The notes under the pieces are model-generated. The model worked only from the letters and a program-made list of their open reading frames with translations. It had not been told where the DNA came from and did no database searches. From NCBI RefSeq assembly GCF_050436995.1, contig NC_134756.1, positions 1,302,001 to 1,366,000 on the forward strand: 64,000 nucleotides of DNA, given 5' to 3'. Each line of letters begins with the position of its first letter. Position 1 is the stretch's first letter. The DNA comes from Anticarsia gemmatalis. Taxonomy: Eukaryota; Arthropoda; Insecta; Lepidoptera; Erebidae. Of this stretch, positions 61,616 to 64,000 are shown piece after piece. The position numbers and the translations under genes are program-made.

Positions 61616-64000
61616 ATGGAGATGTTAAAACAGCAACAAGAAAGTTTCGATACTATCAAGACGCTGTGCTCTAACTACAAGAAGGACAGCAAGTCGAGAA
61701 AAACTGAAGAATACCTAACTAAACGCTTGGAATTTCTCGAAAATACATGGAAGGAGTTTGAAAAACGTCACGAGACTCTTATACAAACATGTGAGGAGAA
61801 AAACATCAATTACTTTACCGAAGACGTATTTAGCAAAACTCAAGCTTTATACGAAACGATAAAAATGGATATGTTGGACTTACTGAAACAATTAAAAGGC
61901 CAAAAGGTTGTCAGTTTCGATTTAACGGACATGCTGAACGAAGGAACTGACGACAATCTCAAACGATCGTTGACCAAACAAGAGTGTAACTTTAAAGCTC
62001 TCGATCGTGCTATGTCAAAAATAGACATCAACTCTTTGACGGAAAAGTGGGAGTTTGAAGACCATCTAACCATTTTGAAGTCGAAATGGGACAGCATCGA
62101 AAAACAACACTGGGAATTGGAAGCTATCCTAAAAGGCTCCGACACCAACTATTATACTATGTTTGTTGAGATGGAAGACAAATACGACGAACTACGCAGA
62201 ACATTGAACCGCAAAATTTGGTCTGCCAAACACTACGAGAAGTCAGCACCAAGGATACAGATACCAGATTTTTCAGGAAACTACAACAACTGGGTCTCTT
62301 TTAAAGATCTGTTCTTGGAAACTATCCACAACAACCCCATGATAAACAAGGCCCAAAAGATGCAGCATCTCAAGACGAAGCTGAAAGGCGAAGCTGAGAG
62401 ACTCGTACAGCATCTTAGCGTCAGCGCTGAAAATTATACTTCTTGCTGGGATATCTTAACTCAACGTTATGACAATCGTCGCTTACTATTTACGTCATTC
62501 ATGAACACGATGCTTGACCTACCAAATGTACAACATCCTAACAGTTACAACGTTAAGAAAATGCATGACGTCATAACGGAATGTCTAAACGGATTGACAA
62601 ACATCGGATTAGATATCACAACGTGGGATCCAATTATTGTACATCTCATGGCGAAAAAACTGGACCCCGATACTTACAGCGACTACACGAAGGAGTTACA
62701 AAACCCTAGAGAGGTGCCTAACTTGAACGAATTACTATATTTCCTGGAAAACAAGTTTTTGACATACGAAACTATGACGAATGCGAAGAAGGAACCGTCT
62801 AACGTTTCAAAACAGTCTCCGTATAAACCATTAAATAAATATCATTCGAATACAACAAAATCTAACTACAACGATCAAACAAAAAACTTCAAGAAGTCCT
62901 ATCATACTGTATACGGTCATTGCCCACAGTGTGACGGAAATCATGTATTGCGACACTGCCCGAAATTCCTCGAAATGGATGTACCGCAGCGCAATAACAT
63001 AGTTGTGAAATTACATTTATGTAAAAATTGCTTATACAGCCACGGGTCATCAGAATGCAAGTCGAACAAAGTGTGTCGTGACTGTAACCTGAGACACCAT
63101 ACTCTATTGCACAATTCGTCAAGAAACAAAACACTGAACAGAAATATGAACGGAAATAGTAATGAAAATTCTCCTAGCACGTCTCAACGACCTTCGACTT
63201 CAAACCAACAAATTTCCAATCACCTATCAAACAACGAAACTGAAATCTTGCTCACTACTGTACAACTTCAGATCAAATCTGCAAACGGAACATACGTTAC
63301 CCTCCGAGCTCTTTTAGACCAGGGCTCGCAGGTGAACTTGATTACCGAAAATGCAGCACAACTGTTACGTTTACCACGACAGAGGCTCAACGCTACTGTC
63401 ACGGGAATTGGAGCCGTGTCCGGGGACTGCAAAGGACGCATTCAACTTACCTGTCAGTCAATACATACGGACTACGAGTTCCAAACTGAAGCGCTCATTC
63501 TCAAAAAACTAACGAATAACCTACCAAGCTCATCATTCGAAAAAACGCAGTGGCCTCATCTAGAAAATCTGAAACTCGCCGATCCCGAGTTTAACATTTC
63601 TCGACCGGTTGACGTACTGCTTGGCGCAGACGTCTACTCAAACATTCTACTTGACGGAGTACTAAGAGGTAGCACACAAGCCCCTATTGCCCAACAAACG
63701 CATTTAGGGTGGATTTTATGTGGCAAGCTGAAAACTTTCAACTGCCACGTGACCTTGGTGGATATGACCGAACTAAACAAATTTTGGGAAACTGAAGACG
63801 TATCCCCGTGTCGAAAACAAATAATACAGGATGACGAGTGCGAGCGATATTACACTGACACTACACAGCGATCCTCCGATAACAAATACATCGTGAAGAT
63901 GCCCATGTGCCCTAATTATAATACAAAAATGGGTAAATCAAAAGCTATAGCGATTTCTCAATTTTTACAATTGGAAAAACGTTTGGAGCGAAACAACAAA
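61616..64000 (+). CDS. BEL/Pao retrotransposon gag-pol: Gag and protease, open to the window edge
   Basis: 795 codons without a stop, running off the window. From the ATG: a charged, coiled-coil-like N-terminal part (residues about 1-205); the conserved Pao Gag region DUF1759 (about 212-360; RIQIPDFSGNYNNWVSFKD, LKGEAERLVQHL); a first zinc knuckle CPQCDGNHVLRHC (from residue 436); a second cluster CKNCLYSHGSSEC ... CRDCNLRHH (from 469); and an aspartic protease/DUF1758 region (about 555-720) with active site ALLDQGSQVNLI (Asp568) and DVLLGADVY ... LGWILCG. This order is specific to the BEL/Pao group (established family knowledge). Reverse transcriptase, RNase H and integrase should follow downstream. 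No frameshift or stop is seen, so the copy may be young. Other frames at 61840-63180 are shadows. Confidence 0.95.
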   Translation, partial: MEMLKQQQESFDTIKTLCSNYKKDSKSRKTEEYLTKRLEFLENTWKEFEKRHETLIQTCEEKNINYFTEDVFSKTQALYETIKMDMLDLLKQLKGQKVVSFDLTDMLNEGTDDNLKRSLTKQECNFKALDRAMSKIDINSLTEKWEFEDHLTILKSKWDSIEKQHWELEAILKGSDTNYYTMFVEMEDKYDELRRTLNRKIWSAKHYEKSAPRIQIPDFSGNYNNWVSFKDLFLETIHNNPMINKAQKMQHLKTKLKGEAERLVQHLSVSAENYTSCWDILTQRYDNRRLLFTSFMNTMLDLPNVQHPNSYNVKKMHDVITECLNGLTNIGLDITTWDPIIVHLMAKKLDPDTYSDYTKELQNPREVPNLNELLYFLENKFLTYETMTNAKKEPSNVSKQSPYKPLNKYHSNTTKSNYNDQTKNFKKSYHTVYGHCPQCDGNHVLRHCPKFLEMDVPQRNNIVVKLHLCKNCLYSHGSSECKSNKVCRDCNLRHHTLLHNSSRNKTLNRNMNGNSNENSPSTSQRPSTSNQQISNHLSNNETEILLTTVQLQIKSANGTYVTLRALLDQGSQVNLITENAAQLLRLPRQRLNATVTGIGAVSGDCKGRIQLTCQSIHTDYEFQTEALILKKLTNNLPSSSFEKTQWPHLENLKLADPEFNISRPVDVLLGADVYSNILLDGVLRGSTQAPIAQQTHLGWILCGKLKTFNCHVTLVDMTELNKFWETEDVSPCRKQIIQDDECERYYTDTTQRSSDNKYIVKMPMCPNYNTKMGKSKAIAISQFLQLEKRLERNNK

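Noticed and set aside
62889..63180. Minus-strand frames across the zinc-knuckle region
   Set aside because: Shadows of the BEL/Pao gag frame on the plus strand.

Overview
The window looks like nuclear DNA from a moth or butterfly (Lepidoptera). It is AT-rich, with long introns and few genes. Its interspersed repeats are types typical of Lepidoptera: Helitrons starting TCTATAC..TATTATAAAG and ending CTAG, tRNA-headed SINEs, mariner and hAT MITEs, Penelope-like and BEL/Pao elements. I cannot name the species from sequence alone. REGION 1, 1-33,375 (+ strand): one gene fills the left half. Seven coding exons (1749-1858, 12674-12926, 13343-13536, 16321-16416, 19005-19190, 31426-31604, 33161-33375) join in phase into 410 residues plus a stop codon. 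They encode TM3 to the C-terminus of a D2-like dopamine receptor, the insect Dop2R/D2R orthologue. The exons for the N-terminus, TM1 and TM2 lie upstream of the window. Introns of about 10.8 and 12.2 kb carry most of the repeats. The first intracellular-loop-3 exon here has a partial second copy (about 13,668-13,812) that is open, 120 nt long and phase-symmetric, so it may be an unannotated cassette exon. REGION 2, 33,376-60,900: the receptor 3'UTR, then about 27 kb with no protein-coding gene I can support. It holds Helitrons, SINEs, LINE 3' ends, a second copy of a 1.15-kb hairpin-bearing repeat, three hAT-like non-autonomous elements with exact 8-bp target duplications, and five perfect TGACGTCA sites between 44.7 and 57.8 kb. 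REGION 3, about 60,940-64,000 (+ strand): the 5' part of a BEL/Pao LTR retrotransposon. It has a 5' LTR, a primer site complementary to tRNA-Tyr and an uninterrupted gag-protease frame of at least 795 codons that runs off the window. The clearest unexpected signals are (a) the hairpin repeat at 2.0-3.2 kb and 38.7-39.9 kb, whose arms match each other within a copy but differ between copies; (b) the possible cassette exon in the receptor; and (c) a set of related Penelope-derived ends with a small inverted-repeat derivative. No self-contained new multi-gene system is visible.
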